A stretch of DNA of 64,000 nt from Burkholderiales bacterium (GTDB lineage: Bacteria; Pseudomonadota; Gammaproteobacteria; Burkholderiales; Burkholderiaceae_C): the NCBI GenBank assembly GCA_030604135.1, contig JAUVWL010000004.1, forward strand, positions 62,001-126,000, given 5' to 3'. Shown piece by piece: positions 18,230 to 26,484 of this stretch. The position numbers were made by a program, and so were the translations under genes. Under the pieces are notes generated by a model, which saw only the letters and a list, made by a program, of their open reading frames with translations, had not been told where the DNA came from and did not search any database. The first letter of the stretch is position 1. Each line of letters starts with the position of its first letter.

Positions 18230-19423
18230 ATGATGTTCACGACCCGCCGTCTGGCGGTGCTGGCCCTGGCCTGTACCGCTTCTCTGGCATTTGCCCAGTC
18301 CCGTCCTGCCGAAATCCGCATCGCCCACGTCTACGACAAGACCGGTCCGCTGGAGGCCTATGCCAAGCAGACCCACACCGGTCTCATGATGGGGCTCGAA
18401 TACGCCACCGGTGGCACCATGCAGGTGGCTGGCAAGCGCCTGGTGGTGATCGAGAAGGACAGCCAGTTCAAGCCCGACGTCGGCGCCAAGGAACTGGCTG
18501 CGGCCTACGCCGACGACAAGGCCGACATCGCGATCGGTCCCACGGGCTCGGGGGTGGCGCTGGCCATGCTGCCGGTGGCCGAGGAGTACCGCAAGATCCT
18601 GCTGGTCGAGCCCGCGGTGGCGGACTCCATCACGGGTGACAAGTGGAACCGCTACATCTTCCGCACCGGTCGAAACAGCTCGCAGGATGCGATCAGCAAC
18701 GCGGTGGCGCTGGACAAGCCGGACACGGTGATTGCCACGCTCGCGCAGGACTATGCCTTCGGTCGTGATGGCGTCAAGGCCTTCAAGGAGGCGGTGAAGA
18801 ACGCCAAGATCGTCCACGAGGAGTACCTGCCCACCAACACCACGGACTTCACCGCGGGTGCGCAGCGTCTGATCGATCGTCTGAAGGACCAGCCGGGCCG
18901 CAAGGTGATCTGGATCATCTGGGCCGGTGGTGGCGGCAACCCCTTCAAGATCGCCGATCTGGACCTCAAGCGCTACGGCATCGAGGTGGCGACGGGCGGC
19001 AACATTCTGCCGGCCATGGCAGCCTACAAGCAGTTCCCCGGCATGGAGGGGGCCACGTACTACTACTACGACATTCCCAAGAACCCGGTCAACCAGTGGC
19101 TGGTGACCGAGCACCAGAAGCGCTTCAATGCACCGCCGGACTTCTTCACCGCCGGTGGCATGAGTGCGGGCATGGCGGTGGTGGAAGCGCTGAAGAAGAC
19201 CAACGGCGACACCAACACCAACAAGCTGATCGAGACCATGGCGGGCATGAGCTTTGACACGCCCAAGGGTCAGATGACCTTCCGCAAGGAAGACCACCAG
19301 GCCATGCAGAGCATGTACCACTTCCGGATCAAGGTCGATCCGAATGTGGCCTGGGGCATCCCGGAGCTGGTGCGCGAGATCAAGCCGGAAGACATGAACG
19401 TGCCGATCCGGAACAAGCGGTGA
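18230..19423 (+). CDS. Branched-chain amino acid-type ABC transporter, periplasmic binding protein
   Basis: 397 residues. A Sec signal peptide (RRLAVLALACTASLAFAQ) is cleaved near residue 23. The mature protein is a type I periplasmic binding fold with IRIAHVYDKTGPLEAYAKQTHTG, AIGPTGSGVALAMLPVAEEYRK, FRTGRNSSQDA and LAQDYAFGRDGVKAFKEAV. The family binds branched-chain amino acids, amides, urea or aromatic acids. The ligand here is unknown. AAGGAG lies 7 bases before the first of two adjacent ATG codons. It is the first gene after the sigma-54 promoter. Confidence 0.9.
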   Translation: MMFTTRRLAVLALACTASLAFAQSRPAEIRIAHVYDKTGPLEAYAKQTHTGLMMGLEYATGGTMQVAGKRLVVIEKDSQFKPDVGAKELAAAYADDKADIAIGPTGSGVALAMLPVAEEYRKILLVEPAVADSITGDKWNRYIFRTGRNSSQDAISNAVALDKPDTVIATLAQDYAFGRDGVKAFKEAVKNAKIVHEEYLPTNTTDFTAGAQRLIDRLKDQPGRKVIWIIWAGGGGNPFKIADLDLKRYGIEVATGGNILPAMAAYKQFPGMEGATYYYYDIPKNPVNQWLVTEHQKRFNAPPDFFTAGGMSAGMAVVEALKKTNGDTNTNKLIETMAGMSFDTPKGQMTFRKEDHQAMQSMYHFRIKVDPNVAWGIPELVREIKPEDMNVPIRNKR

Positions 19424-19497
19424 TGGCGTAGCCCCCCCTGCGCCGCTGAAGCCGAGCAGCCCCCCTGGTGCTGCGCAGCAGGCGGTGCATGCATGTC

Positions 19498-19517
19498 ATT
19501 CCCGCGAAGGCGGGAAT
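19498..19517. repeat. 20-bp inverted repeat, ATTCCC-N8-GGGAAT type
   Basis: ATTCCCGCGAAGGCGGGAAT is a near-perfect palindrome of the dispersed ATTCCC-N8-GGGAAT class, known as dRS3 in Neisseria and common in other proteobacteria. It lies in the 179-bp gap between the binding-protein gene and the first ATPase gene and could act as an mRNA hairpin within the operon. Confidence 0.6.
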
Positions 19518-19602
19518 CCGCCCCGGAACACTTCCTACCATGGATGCCTGATTGCACGGGCATGGCGGGTGACGCTGGCGGTCACCTGCAAACGGAGAAC
19601 CC

Positions 19603-20364
19603 ATGCTCGAGACTTCCGATCTCACGGTCCGCTTCGGTGGTCACGTGGCGGTCAATGCCGTGTCCTGTGCCTTTGAGCCTGGCACACTGACCTCCATCGT
19701 TGGCCCCAATGGTGCGGGCAAGACCACGTACTTCAACCTGATCTCGGGTCAGATCAAGGCCAGCGCGGGCAGCGTCTCGCTCAACGGGCAGGACATCACC
19801 GCGCTGGGCGCACCGCAGCGCACCCGTGCCGGCCTGGGGCGCGCCTTCCAGCTGACGAACCTGTTCCCCCAGCTCACCGTGCTGGAGAACGTGCGGCTGG
19901 CGGTGCAGGCCAAGGCCGGTGCCGGCCTCAATCTCTGGCGCATCTGGAGTGACCGGCGCGACCTGCTGGTGCGGGCTGAGGAGATTCTGGAGGTGGTGGC
20001 ACTGGCCGACAAATGCGATGCCCGTGCCGCCAGCCTGCCGCATGGCGACCAGCGCAAGCTCGAGGTGGCCATTCTGATGGCGCTGGAGCCGCAGGTGTTC
20101 ATGTTCGACGAGCCCACCGCGGGCATGAGTGTGGACGAGGTGCCGGTGATCCTCAACCTGATCCGGCAGCTCAAGCAGGACAAGACCAAGACCATCCTGC
20201 TGGTGGAACACAAGATGGATGTGGTGCGCGAGTTGTCGGACCGCATCATCGTGTTGCACAACGGTGAACTGGTGGCCGATGGCGAACCCGAGGCCGTGAT
20301 CGCCTCGCCGGTGGTGCAGCAGGCCTACCTGGGGGTCAACCCCGAAGAAATGGAGGTCGCATGA
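19603..20364 (+). CDS. livG: LivG-type ABC transporter ATP-binding protein
   Basis: 253 residues. Walker A GPNGAGKTTYFNLISG and the Walker B segment VFMFDEPTAGM are present, and the switch His is in LLVEHKMDVV. The ABC signature is degenerate: LPHGDQRKLEVA replaces LSGGQQ, as is usual in LivG homologues. It powers uptake together with LivF and the two permeases. The stop overlaps livF by 4 bases (ATGA). The gene symbol reflects family membership, and the substrate is not proven. Confidence 0.88.
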   Translation: MLETSDLTVRFGGHVAVNAVSCAFEPGTLTSIVGPNGAGKTTYFNLISGQIKASAGSVSLNGQDITALGAPQRTRAGLGRAFQLTNLFPQLTVLENVRLAVQAKAGAGLNLWRIWSDRRDLLVRAEEILEVVALADKCDARAASLPHGDQRKLEVAILMALEPQVFMFDEPTAGMSVDEVPVILNLIRQLKQDKTKTILLVEHKMDVVRELSDRIIVLHNGELVADGEPEAVIASPVVQQAYLGVNPEEMEVA

Positions 20365-21095
20365 GCCATCTGCTGACATTGAGCGGCGTGCAAACCCACA
20401 TCGGCGCCTACCACATACTGCACGGCGTGGACCTGCAGGTGCCGGCCAACGAACTGACCATGCTGCTGGGCCGCAACGGCGCCGGCAAGACCACCACGCT
20501 GCGCACCATCATGGGTTTGTGGCATGCCAGCAGTGGCCAGATCACCCTGGCCGGGCAGGACATCACCACGGCCGCCACGCCCGACATTGCCGCCAGCGGC
20601 GTGGCCTATGTGCCCGAGAGCATGGGCATTTTTGCCGACCTCAGCGTGAAAGAGAACATGTTGCTGGCGGCGCGCGCTGCGCGCACCGTGGACGACATGG
20701 ACACCACCCGGCTGGAGTGGATCTTTGACATGTTCCCGGCCATGAAGAAGTTCTGGAACCACCCGGCGGGCAAGCTGTCCGGGGGGCAGAAACAGATGCT
20801 GGCGGTCTCTCGTGCCATCGTGGAGCCACGCAAGCTGTTGCTGATCGACGAGCCCAGCAAGGGCCTGGCGCCGGCCATCATCCAGAACATGATCGCGGCC
20901 TTCAAGGCGCTCAAGGCCGCGCAGACCACCATCTTGCTGGTAGAGCAGAACTTCAATTTCGCGCGCCAGCTCGGCGACTCGGTGGCCGTCATGGACGACG
21001 GCAAGGTGGTGCACAGCGGCCCGATGGCCGAACTCGCCGAGAACACCGAAATGCAAGGCCGATTGCTGGGGCTGTCTCTAGGAGCGCATCAATGA
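20361..21095 (+). CDS. livF: LivF-type ABC transporter ATP-binding protein
   Basis: 244 residues. Walker A GRNGAGKTTTLRTIMG, signature KLSGGQKQMLAVSRAI, Walker B LLLIDEPSKGLAP and the switch His-loop region LLVEQNFNFA are all intact. It is the second ATPase of the Liv-type importer. Its stop codon overlaps by ATGA the start of the first of two tandem 30-codon repeat ORFs that fill the gap before the permease gene. Confidence 0.9.
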   Translation: MSHLLTLSGVQTHIGAYHILHGVDLQVPANELTMLLGRNGAGKTTTLRTIMGLWHASSGQITLAGQDITTAATPDIAASGVAYVPESMGIFADLSVKENMLLAARAARTVDDMDTTRLEWIFDMFPAMKKFWNHPAGKLSGGQKQMLAVSRAIVEPRKLLLIDEPSKGLAPAIIQNMIAAFKALKAAQTTILLVEQNFNFARQLGDSVAVMDDGKVVHSGPMAELAENTEMQGRLLGLSLGAHQ

Positions 21096-21180
21096 ACCCC
21101 CACGCTCATCACTTCGTGTATTCGCTGCCCCCCGAGGGGGCGTGGACCTCCCTTGGGGCGGCCCGGCGGGAGGTCCGTAC
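21092..21180 (+). repeat. 89-bp operon repeat, copy 1 (30-codon mini-ORF)
   Basis: Starts at an ATG overlapping the livF stop. Read in that frame it gives MNPHAHHFVYSLPPEGAWTS, continues for 10 more codons, and stops at a TGA overlapping the ATG of copy 2. It contains the hairpin GCCCCC-CGA-GGGGGC and the longer inverted repeat GGACCTCC...GGAGGTCC. Copies 1 and 2 differ only in their last four bases. Confidence 0.85.
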
Positions 21181-21269
21181 ATGAACCCCCACGCTCATCA
21201 CTTCGTGTATTCGCTGCCCCCCGAGGGGGCGTGGACCTCCCTTGGGGCGGCCCGGCGGGAGGTCCGATC
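21181..21269 (+). repeat. 89-bp operon repeat, copy 2 (30-codon mini-ORF)
   Basis: Direct tandem duplicate of copy 1. Its 30-codon frame ends in a TGA that overlaps the livH start codon (ATGA), so livF, mini-ORF 1, mini-ORF 2 and livH form one chain of 4-base overlaps. GGAGG occurs at the 3' end of each copy just before the next ATG and can serve as its ribosome site. Confidence 0.85.
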
Positions 21270-22313
21270 ATGAACTCAAGTTCCTCCCAAACCTTGCCTG
21301 CCCAGACAGGGTCTGCGTCCAGCTGGCAGGCGCGTCTGGCCGATTTCGACTGGAAACCGCTGGCCCTGGTGCCGGTTCTGGCCGCGATCGCGTTCCCGCT
21401 GATCGGCAGCCCGTCCACCTGGGTCACGCTCACCATGGCCGGGCTTGCCATGGGCCTGATCATCTTCATCATCGCCTCGGGCCTGACGCTGGTGTTCGGC
21501 CTCATGGATGTGCTCAACTTCGGCCACGGCGTGTTCATCGCGCTGGGTGCCTTTGTGGCCGTCACGGTGATGGGCAGCATGGGCAGCTACGTGGCGGCCG
21601 ACAGCCTGTGGCTCAACCTCATGGCCCTGGTGCCGGCCATGGTGGTGGCCATGCTGGTGGCGGGCGCCATCGGCTATGTGTTCGAGCGGCTGATCGTGGC
21701 GCCGGTGTATGGCATGCACCTCAAGCAGATCCTGATCACCATGGGCGGCATGATCATTGGCGAGGAGCTGATCAAGGTGGTGTGGGGGCCCGAGCAGGTG
21801 CCGCTGCCACTGCCCGAAGCCTTTCGAGGCGCCTTCATCTGGGGCGACGCGGCGGTCGAGAAGTACCGTGTGGTCTGTGTGGTGGTGGGCCTGGCCGTGT
21901 TTGCGGCCATGGCCTGGACACTGAACCGCACCAAGGTCGGTCTGCTGATCCGGGCAGGTGTGCAGGACCGGGAGATGGTCGAGTCTCTCGGCTACCGGAT
22001 CAAGCGCCTGTTCATCGGTGTGTTCGTGGCCGGCAGTGCGCTGGCGGGTCTGGGCGGGGTGATGTGGGGCCTGTACCAGCAGACGGTGGTGCCGCAGATG
22101 GGCGCGCAGGTCAACATCCTGATCTTCATCGTCATCATCATCGGGGGACTGGGTTCCACCCTGGGTGCGCTGATCGGCGCTTTGCTGGTGGGCCTGATGG
22201 CCAACTACACCGGCTTTCTGGCCCCCAAGGTGGCGCTGTTCTCGAACATTGCGCTGATGGTGGCGATCCTGCTCTGGCGACCGCAGGGCGTGTACCCGGT
22301 GGCGAACCGTTGA
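21270..22313 (+). CDS. livH: LivH-type ABC transporter permease
   Basis: 347 residues with about eight membrane segments. Family features are SGLTLVFGLMDVLNFGHGVFIALGAF near residues 70-95 and VIIIGGLGSTLGALIGALLVGL near the C-terminus. The cytoplasmic loop TKVGLLIRAGVQDREMVESLGY contacts the ATPase. The N-terminus (MNSSSSQTLPAQTG) is hydrophilic. The frame is open through the upstream repeat, but the ATG at the repeat's end is preceded by GGAGG and starts the protein-like sequence. Confidence 0.9.
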   Translation: MNSSSSQTLPAQTGSASSWQARLADFDWKPLALVPVLAAIAFPLIGSPSTWVTLTMAGLAMGLIIFIIASGLTLVFGLMDVLNFGHGVFIALGAFVAVTVMGSMGSYVAADSLWLNLMALVPAMVVAMLVAGAIGYVFERLIVAPVYGMHLKQILITMGGMIIGEELIKVVWGPEQVPLPLPEAFRGAFIWGDAAVEKYRVVCVVVGLAVFAAMAWTLNRTKVGLLIRAGVQDREMVESLGYRIKRLFIGVFVAGSALAGLGGVMWGLYQQTVVPQMGAQVNILIFIVIIIGGLGSTLGALIGALLVGLMANYTGFLAPKVALFSNIALMVAILLWRPQGVYPVANR

Positions 22314-22320
22314 AGTGACC

Positions 22321-22409
22321 ATGAGCCCCCACGTTCATCACTTCGTGTATTCACTGCCCCCCGAGGGGGCTGGCCTCCCTTGGGGCGGCCCGGTGGGAGT
22401 CCATTGACC
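22321..22409 (+). repeat. 89-bp operon repeat, copy 3 (diverged)
   Basis: A third copy lies between livH and livM and is shortened in its middle. It again opens with ATG and reads MSPHVHHFVYSLPPEG, continuing to a TGA two bases before the livM ATG. The conserved frame and position just before a permease start match the other copies, with substitutions that keep the peptide start similar (HVHHFVYSLPPEG). Confidence 0.8.
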
Positions 22410-23507
22410 ATGTTTTCAAGAATGCTCTCCAACGACCTGCCGCGCAGCCGCATCCTGACCCTCATGCTGATCGTGCTGGTGCTGGGCCTGGCCTTTGCGC
22501 CCTTCCTGTTTCCTGGGGTCAAGTCGCTCAACGTGGCCGCCAAGATCCTGATCTTCATTGCGCTGGTGGTCAGCTTCGACCTGCTGCTGGGCTACACCGG
22601 CATCGTGAGTTTTGCGCACACCATGTTCTTCGGCATCGGCGCCTATGGCATTGCGATCAGCATCACCCACCTTGGGCCTACCTGGGCAGCCATCGGTGTG
22701 GGGGTTGTGTGTGCACTGGCGATTTCGCTGTTGTTGTCGCTGGTGATCGGGCTGTTTTCGCTGCGGGTCAAGGCCATTTTCTTTGCCATGATCACGCTGG
22801 CGGTGGCATCGGCTTTTCTCACCCTGGCCTCGCAGCTCTCGCACATCACAGGCGGTGAGGACGGTCTGACCTTTCGGCTGCCCGAGCTGCTGTCGCCCGG
22901 CTTCTCGCTGCGCGAGGACGACTGGGAAGGGCCGTTTGGCGCGGTGCGGCTCAACGGCCGGCTGATCACCTACTACCTGATCTTTGCCGTGGTGGTGGCC
23001 ATGTTCCTGGTGATGCTGCGCATCGTCAATTCGCCGTTCGGCCGTGTGCTGCAGGCCATCCGCGAGAACGACTTCCGCGCCGAGGCGCTGGGCTACCGCA
23101 CCGTGGTCTACCGCACGCTGTCCAACGTGATTGCCGCCGCCTTCGCCACGCTGGCCGGCTGCCTGCTGGCGCTCTGGTTGCGCTACAACGGACCGGACAC
23201 CTCGCTGTCCTTCGAGATCATGCTGGACATCCTGCTGATTGTGGTCATCGGTGGCATGGGCACCTTGTACGGTGCCATCGTGGGCAGCGTGCTGTTCCTG
23301 TTGGCTCAAAGCTACCTGCAGGACCTGCTGCGCTGGATCGCTCAGGTGGCCGATGGCATGCCCCTGGTGCCCGCGCTGTTCACACCGGATCGCTGGATGT
23401 TGTGGCTGGGCCTGTTGTTCGTGCTCTCGGTCTATCACTTCCCCACGGGCATTGTGGGCAAGCTGCGCGAGCGCGCCGTTCTTCGCCGCACCAGGGAGGT
23501 GAAATGA
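22410..23507 (+). CDS. livM: LivM-type ABC transporter permease
   Basis: 365 residues with nine to ten membrane segments. The family motif LLLGYTGIVSFAHTMFFGIGAYG lies near residues 56-78. The loop FGRVLQAIRENDFRAEALGYRT is the ATPase-coupling helix. VVIGGMGTLYGAIVGSVLFL lies near the C-terminus. It forms the transmembrane channel together with LivH. The stop overlaps the start of the alpha/beta hydrolase gene by 4 bases. Confidence 0.9.
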   Translation: MFSRMLSNDLPRSRILTLMLIVLVLGLAFAPFLFPGVKSLNVAAKILIFIALVVSFDLLLGYTGIVSFAHTMFFGIGAYGIAISITHLGPTWAAIGVGVVCALAISLLLSLVIGLFSLRVKAIFFAMITLAVASAFLTLASQLSHITGGEDGLTFRLPELLSPGFSLREDDWEGPFGAVRLNGRLITYYLIFAVVVAMFLVMLRIVNSPFGRVLQAIRENDFRAEALGYRTVVYRTLSNVIAAAFATLAGCLLALWLRYNGPDTSLSFEIMLDILLIVVIGGMGTLYGAIVGSVLFLLAQSYLQDLLRWIAQVADGMPLVPALFTPDRWMLWLGLLFVLSVYHFPTGIVGKLRERAVLRRTREVK

Positions 23508-24343
23508 GCGCCGCCGCATCCCGCTACCTGTGCTGTGAGGGCCGCGAGATCCACTACATGGAATGGGGCGCCGGGCACGCCGAGACCGTGGTGGCCTGGC
23601 ACGGTCTGGCACGAACCGGGCGCGACATGGACGAACTCGCAGCCCACCTGAGCAGCCGCTACCGGGTGATCTGTCCGGACACCATTGGCCGTGGCCTGAG
23701 CCAGTGGAGCCCGCAGCCCGAGCTGGAGTACTGCCTGGATTTCTATTCACGCATCGCCAGGGCACTGGCAGACCAGCTGGGGCTGCAGCGCTTTGCCTGG
23801 GTGGGGACCTCCATGGGGGGAGCCATTGGCATGGTGTGTGCCGCCGGCCGGCTCAAGGGCCGCATCACGCGGCTGTTGCTCAACGACATCGGCCCGGAGT
23901 TGGCCACGCCAGCCGTGGAGCGCATCAGAACCTATGCCGGCAATCCGCCCGCTTTTGACACCGTGGGTGAGCTCGAGACCTACTTTCGCACGGTGTACCG
24001 GCCCTATGGCTACCTGAGCGATGTGCAGTGGCGGCAACTGACCGAGACCTCCACACGCCGTCTGCCCGACGGCCGTGTGACGCCGCACTACGACCCGGCC
24101 ATGGTGCAGCAGTTCTCGGTGCATCCGCAGGACTACGACCTGTGGCCGGTGTACGACCGCATCGACATTCCGGTCTTGTGTCTGCGGGGTGTGGACTCGG
24201 ACCTGTTGCTGCCCGAGACGGCCGAGGCCATGCGCGGGCGCGGACCACGGGCCGAGGTCGTGACGATCGACGGGTGTGGTCATGCGCCGGCGCTGAACGT
24301 GCCGGATCAGCTGGCGCTGGTGCAGCGCTTTCTTGCGGGGTAA
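23504..24343 (+). CDS. Alpha/beta-fold hydrolase
   Basis: 279 residues. The nucleophile elbow is GTSMGG (Ser), the oxyanion segment is AWHGLARTGRDMDEL, and the acid and base appear in RGVDSDLLLPE (Asp) and DGCGHAPALN (His). Cytosolic, no signal peptide. The gene is coupled to livM by ATGA, which suggests that it acts on the imported compound or a product of it, such as an ester, lactone or amide. The substrate is unknown. It is the last gene of the sigma-54-dependent operon and converges on hemH, leaving 19 bp. Confidence 0.85.
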   Translation: MSAAASRYLCCEGREIHYMEWGAGHAETVVAWHGLARTGRDMDELAAHLSSRYRVICPDTIGRGLSQWSPQPELEYCLDFYSRIARALADQLGLQRFAWVGTSMGGAIGMVCAAGRLKGRITRLLLNDIGPELATPAVERIRTYAGNPPAFDTVGELETYFRTVYRPYGYLSDVQWRQLTETSTRRLPDGRVTPHYDPAMVQQFSVHPQDYDLWPVYDRIDIPVLCLRGVDSDLLLPETAEAMRGRGPRAEVVTIDGCGHAPALNVPDQLALVQRFLAG

Positions 24344-24362
24344 GCGCTGCGCGACCGGGGGG

Positions 24363-25454
24363 TCAGTCCTTGGCGCCCATGGCCAGCGCCCGCGTGCGGC
24401 TGTCCTGCAGCTCCATGGGGTTGTCCGCCTGCCGCGTGGGCCAGCCTTGCAGGTGGCGCTCGGCCAGGTCGGCCATGGCACGGATCCAGTCCGGGCTGTC
24501 GTTGAGGCAGTCGATGTACTGGAACGCCTCGCCGCCCGCGTGCCTGAAGGCCTCCTGCGCCTCCATGCGGATTTCTTCCAGGGTTTCCAGGCAGTCGCTC
24601 GTGAAGCCGGGGCAGACCACATCGACGCTCTTGAGGCCGGCCTGCGCCTTGGCCACCAGGGTGGGCTCGGTGTAGGGTTCGAGCCACTTGGCCTTGCCGA
24701 AGCGCGACTGGAAGGTCACGGTGTAGCGGTCCTTGGCCAGGCCCAGGCGCTCGGCCACCAGGCGAGCGGTCTTGTGACATTCGCAGTGGTAGGGGTCGCC
24801 CAGCATCAGCGTGCGTTCGGGCACGCCATGGAAGCTCATCACCAGGTGGTCGCCCTGGCCGTGGTGCATCCAGTGGTGCTGTATGCGTTTGGCCAGCGCC
24901 TCGATGTAGCCCGGGTCGTCGTGGTAGCGGTTGATGAAGCGCAGTTCCGGCAGATGGCGGGCCTTCAGGCCCCACAGGGCCACGGCGTCAAACACGCTGG
25001 CGGTGGTGGTGCCGCTGTACTGCGGGTAGGCCGGCAGGATGAGGATGCGGGTGACGCCCTGCGCCTTGAGTTCGTCGAGCACCGCCGGTATGGACGGGTT
25101 CCCGTAGCGCATGGCGTAGTGCACGGTGACCTGGTGACCCCGTTCGCCCAGGTAGCCGCGCAGCAGGGTGGCCTGTTTCTCGGTCCAGACCTTCAGTGGC
25201 GAGCCTTCGGGCGTCCAGATGCTGGCGTACTTGGCGGCCGACTTGGCCGGCCGCACGCGCAGGATGATGCCGTGCAGGATCAAAGCCCAGATGGCTTTGG
25301 GAATTTCGACCACGCGGCCGTCGGCCAGGAATTCGGCCAGGTATCGGCGCAGGGCCGGTGCGGTGGCTTCATCGGGCGTGCCCAGGTTGCACAGCACAAC
25401 AGCCGTGCGGGCAGCCTGGCCATGGGAATAAGGTGGTTCGGGTTGGAATGGCAT
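24363..25454 (-). CDS. hemH: Ferrochelatase
   Basis: 363 residues. It inserts Fe2+ into protoporphyrin IX, the last step of heme synthesis, at the inner membrane. Recognised by AVVLCNLGTPDEATAPALRRYL at the N-terminus, LPAYPQYSGTTTASVFD, the metal-binding His in MSFHGVPERT, and the CPGFTSDCLETLEEI region with its conserved Glu. In a phototroph this enzyme competes with BchH for protoporphyrin. It is divergent from the HAD gene with only 19 bp between starts, so the two must share promoter sequence lying inside one or both genes. Confidence 0.95.
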   Translation of the reverse strand: MPFQPEPPYSHGQAARTAVVLCNLGTPDEATAPALRRYLAEFLADGRVVEIPKAIWALILHGIILRVRPAKSAAKYASIWTPEGSPLKVWTEKQATLLRGYLGERGHQVTVHYAMRYGNPSIPAVLDELKAQGVTRILILPAYPQYSGTTTASVFDAVALWGLKARHLPELRFINRYHDDPGYIEALAKRIQHHWMHHGQGDHLVMSFHGVPERTLMLGDPYHCECHKTARLVAERLGLAKDRYTVTFQSRFGKAKWLEPYTEPTLVAKAQAGLKSVDVVCPGFTSDCLETLEEIRMEAQEAFRHAGGEAFQYIDCLNDSPDWIRAMADLAERHLQGWPTRQADNPMELQDSRTRALAMGAKD

Positions 25455-25473
25455 GCGCTATTCTCCCGCACAC

Positions 25474-26229
25474 ATGAAGTCCCCATCTGAACAGGCCCTG
25501 GCCGGTGCCTGGCCAGCCCCACCACTGGACCCCCGGCGCGTGCGGGCCATCACGCTCGACCTGGACGACACGCTGTGGCCGATCTGGCCGACCATTGCGC
25601 GTGCCGAGGCGGTGATGCAGGCCTGGCTGGCGGAACACGCGCCCGCCACGGCGACGCTTTGCCAGCAGCCCGGTACGCTGCGGGCCACCCGCGAACGCAT
25701 GGGCAGGGAGCGCCCCGATCTGGCGCACGATCTCAGTGCCCTGCGCCGCGAAACGGTGCGTGCCCTGTTGCTGCAGGCCGGGGACGATCCTGTGCTGGCC
25801 GAACCGGCCTTCGAGGTGTTTTTTGCCGAGCGGCAACGCGTGGAGCTGTTTGAAGACGCGCTGCCGGTCCTGGCCTGGCTGAGTGCGCGTTTTCCGGTGG
25901 TGGCCCTGTCCAACGGAAACGCCGACCTGCAGCGAGTGGGCATTGCCGAGCATTTCCACGCGGCCATTGGCGCCAGGGAGTTCGGGGTCGGCAAGCCGGA
26001 CCCGCGCATCTTCCACGCCGCTGCCGATGCGGCCGGCGTGCCGGCCCACGCCGTGCTGCACATCGGCGATGACGTCCACCTCGATGCGGTGGGTGCGCTG
26101 CAGGCCGGCATGCAGGCAGCCTGGGTCAACCGCGACGCGCGCGAGTGGCCACACGGGCGTTGGCGCCCCCATGTGACCTTGAGCGACTTGCGCGCCCTGG
26201 TGGCGGTGCTGGATCGGGCCGCACCCTGA
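25474..26229 (+). CDS. HAD-superfamily hydrolase
   Basis: 251 residues. HAD motif I is ITLDLDDTLWPIWP (nucleophile Asp plus second Asp), motif II VVALSNGNADLQ, motif III lysine in FGVGKPDPRIFH, and motif IV HIGDDVHLDAVGA. The helical cap between I and II marks subfamily IA. Likely a cytosolic phosphatase for a small phosphorylated metabolite, with no specific substrate inferred. The start MKSPSEQ was preferred to an ATG 7 codons upstream that overlaps the hemH start. Confidence 0.85.
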   Translation: MKSPSEQALAGAWPAPPLDPRRVRAITLDLDDTLWPIWPTIARAEAVMQAWLAEHAPATATLCQQPGTLRATRERMGRERPDLAHDLSALRRETVRALLLQAGDDPVLAEPAFEVFFAERQRVELFEDALPVLAWLSARFPVVALSNGNADLQRVGIAEHFHAAIGAREFGVGKPDPRIFHAAADAAGVPAHAVLHIGDDVHLDAVGALQAGMQAAWVNRDAREWPHGRWRPHVTLSDLRALVAVLDRAAP

Positions 26230-26262
26230 TTCGGTATGTTGTTATATGAAAAGTCGCAGCGT

Positions 26263-26290
26263 TTGCGTGCGGATTAGACAAAGTTATATA
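26263..26290 (+). promoter_or_regulatory. Candidate sigma-70 promoter of the glycine-betaine-type ABC operon
   Basis: TTGCGT, 16 bases, then TATATA in an AT-rich stretch of an otherwise GC-rich 255-bp gap. The inverted repeat CAACCCAACGTCTGTTGGTTG follows at about 26308-26328, just downstream of the expected start of transcription, and could be an operator or a leader hairpin. Confidence 0.45.
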
Positions 26291-26484
26291 TTAAAAGGCT
26301 AAGTTCAACCCAACGTCTGTTGGTTGAGCGGCTGGACCGACCGGGGTGGCTGCCCAGAGCAGCGGGGCACGCGCCTCCCCAACTTGCAGCAGCGTTCGTT
26401 TCCCTCCAGGCCTTGGGGTGTTTGCATGACACCGCGCGGTGGTCGGCAGTGCCCGAATCGCCCGCCCAACCGGAGGAAGCGCCC

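Noticed and set aside
21092-21269. Tandem 89-bp repeats as insertion-element ends or an attachment-site duplication
   Set aside because: There is no integrase or transposase in the window, all surrounding operon genes are intact, and a third copy sits at an equivalent intergenic position, which fits a dispersed intergenic repeat better.
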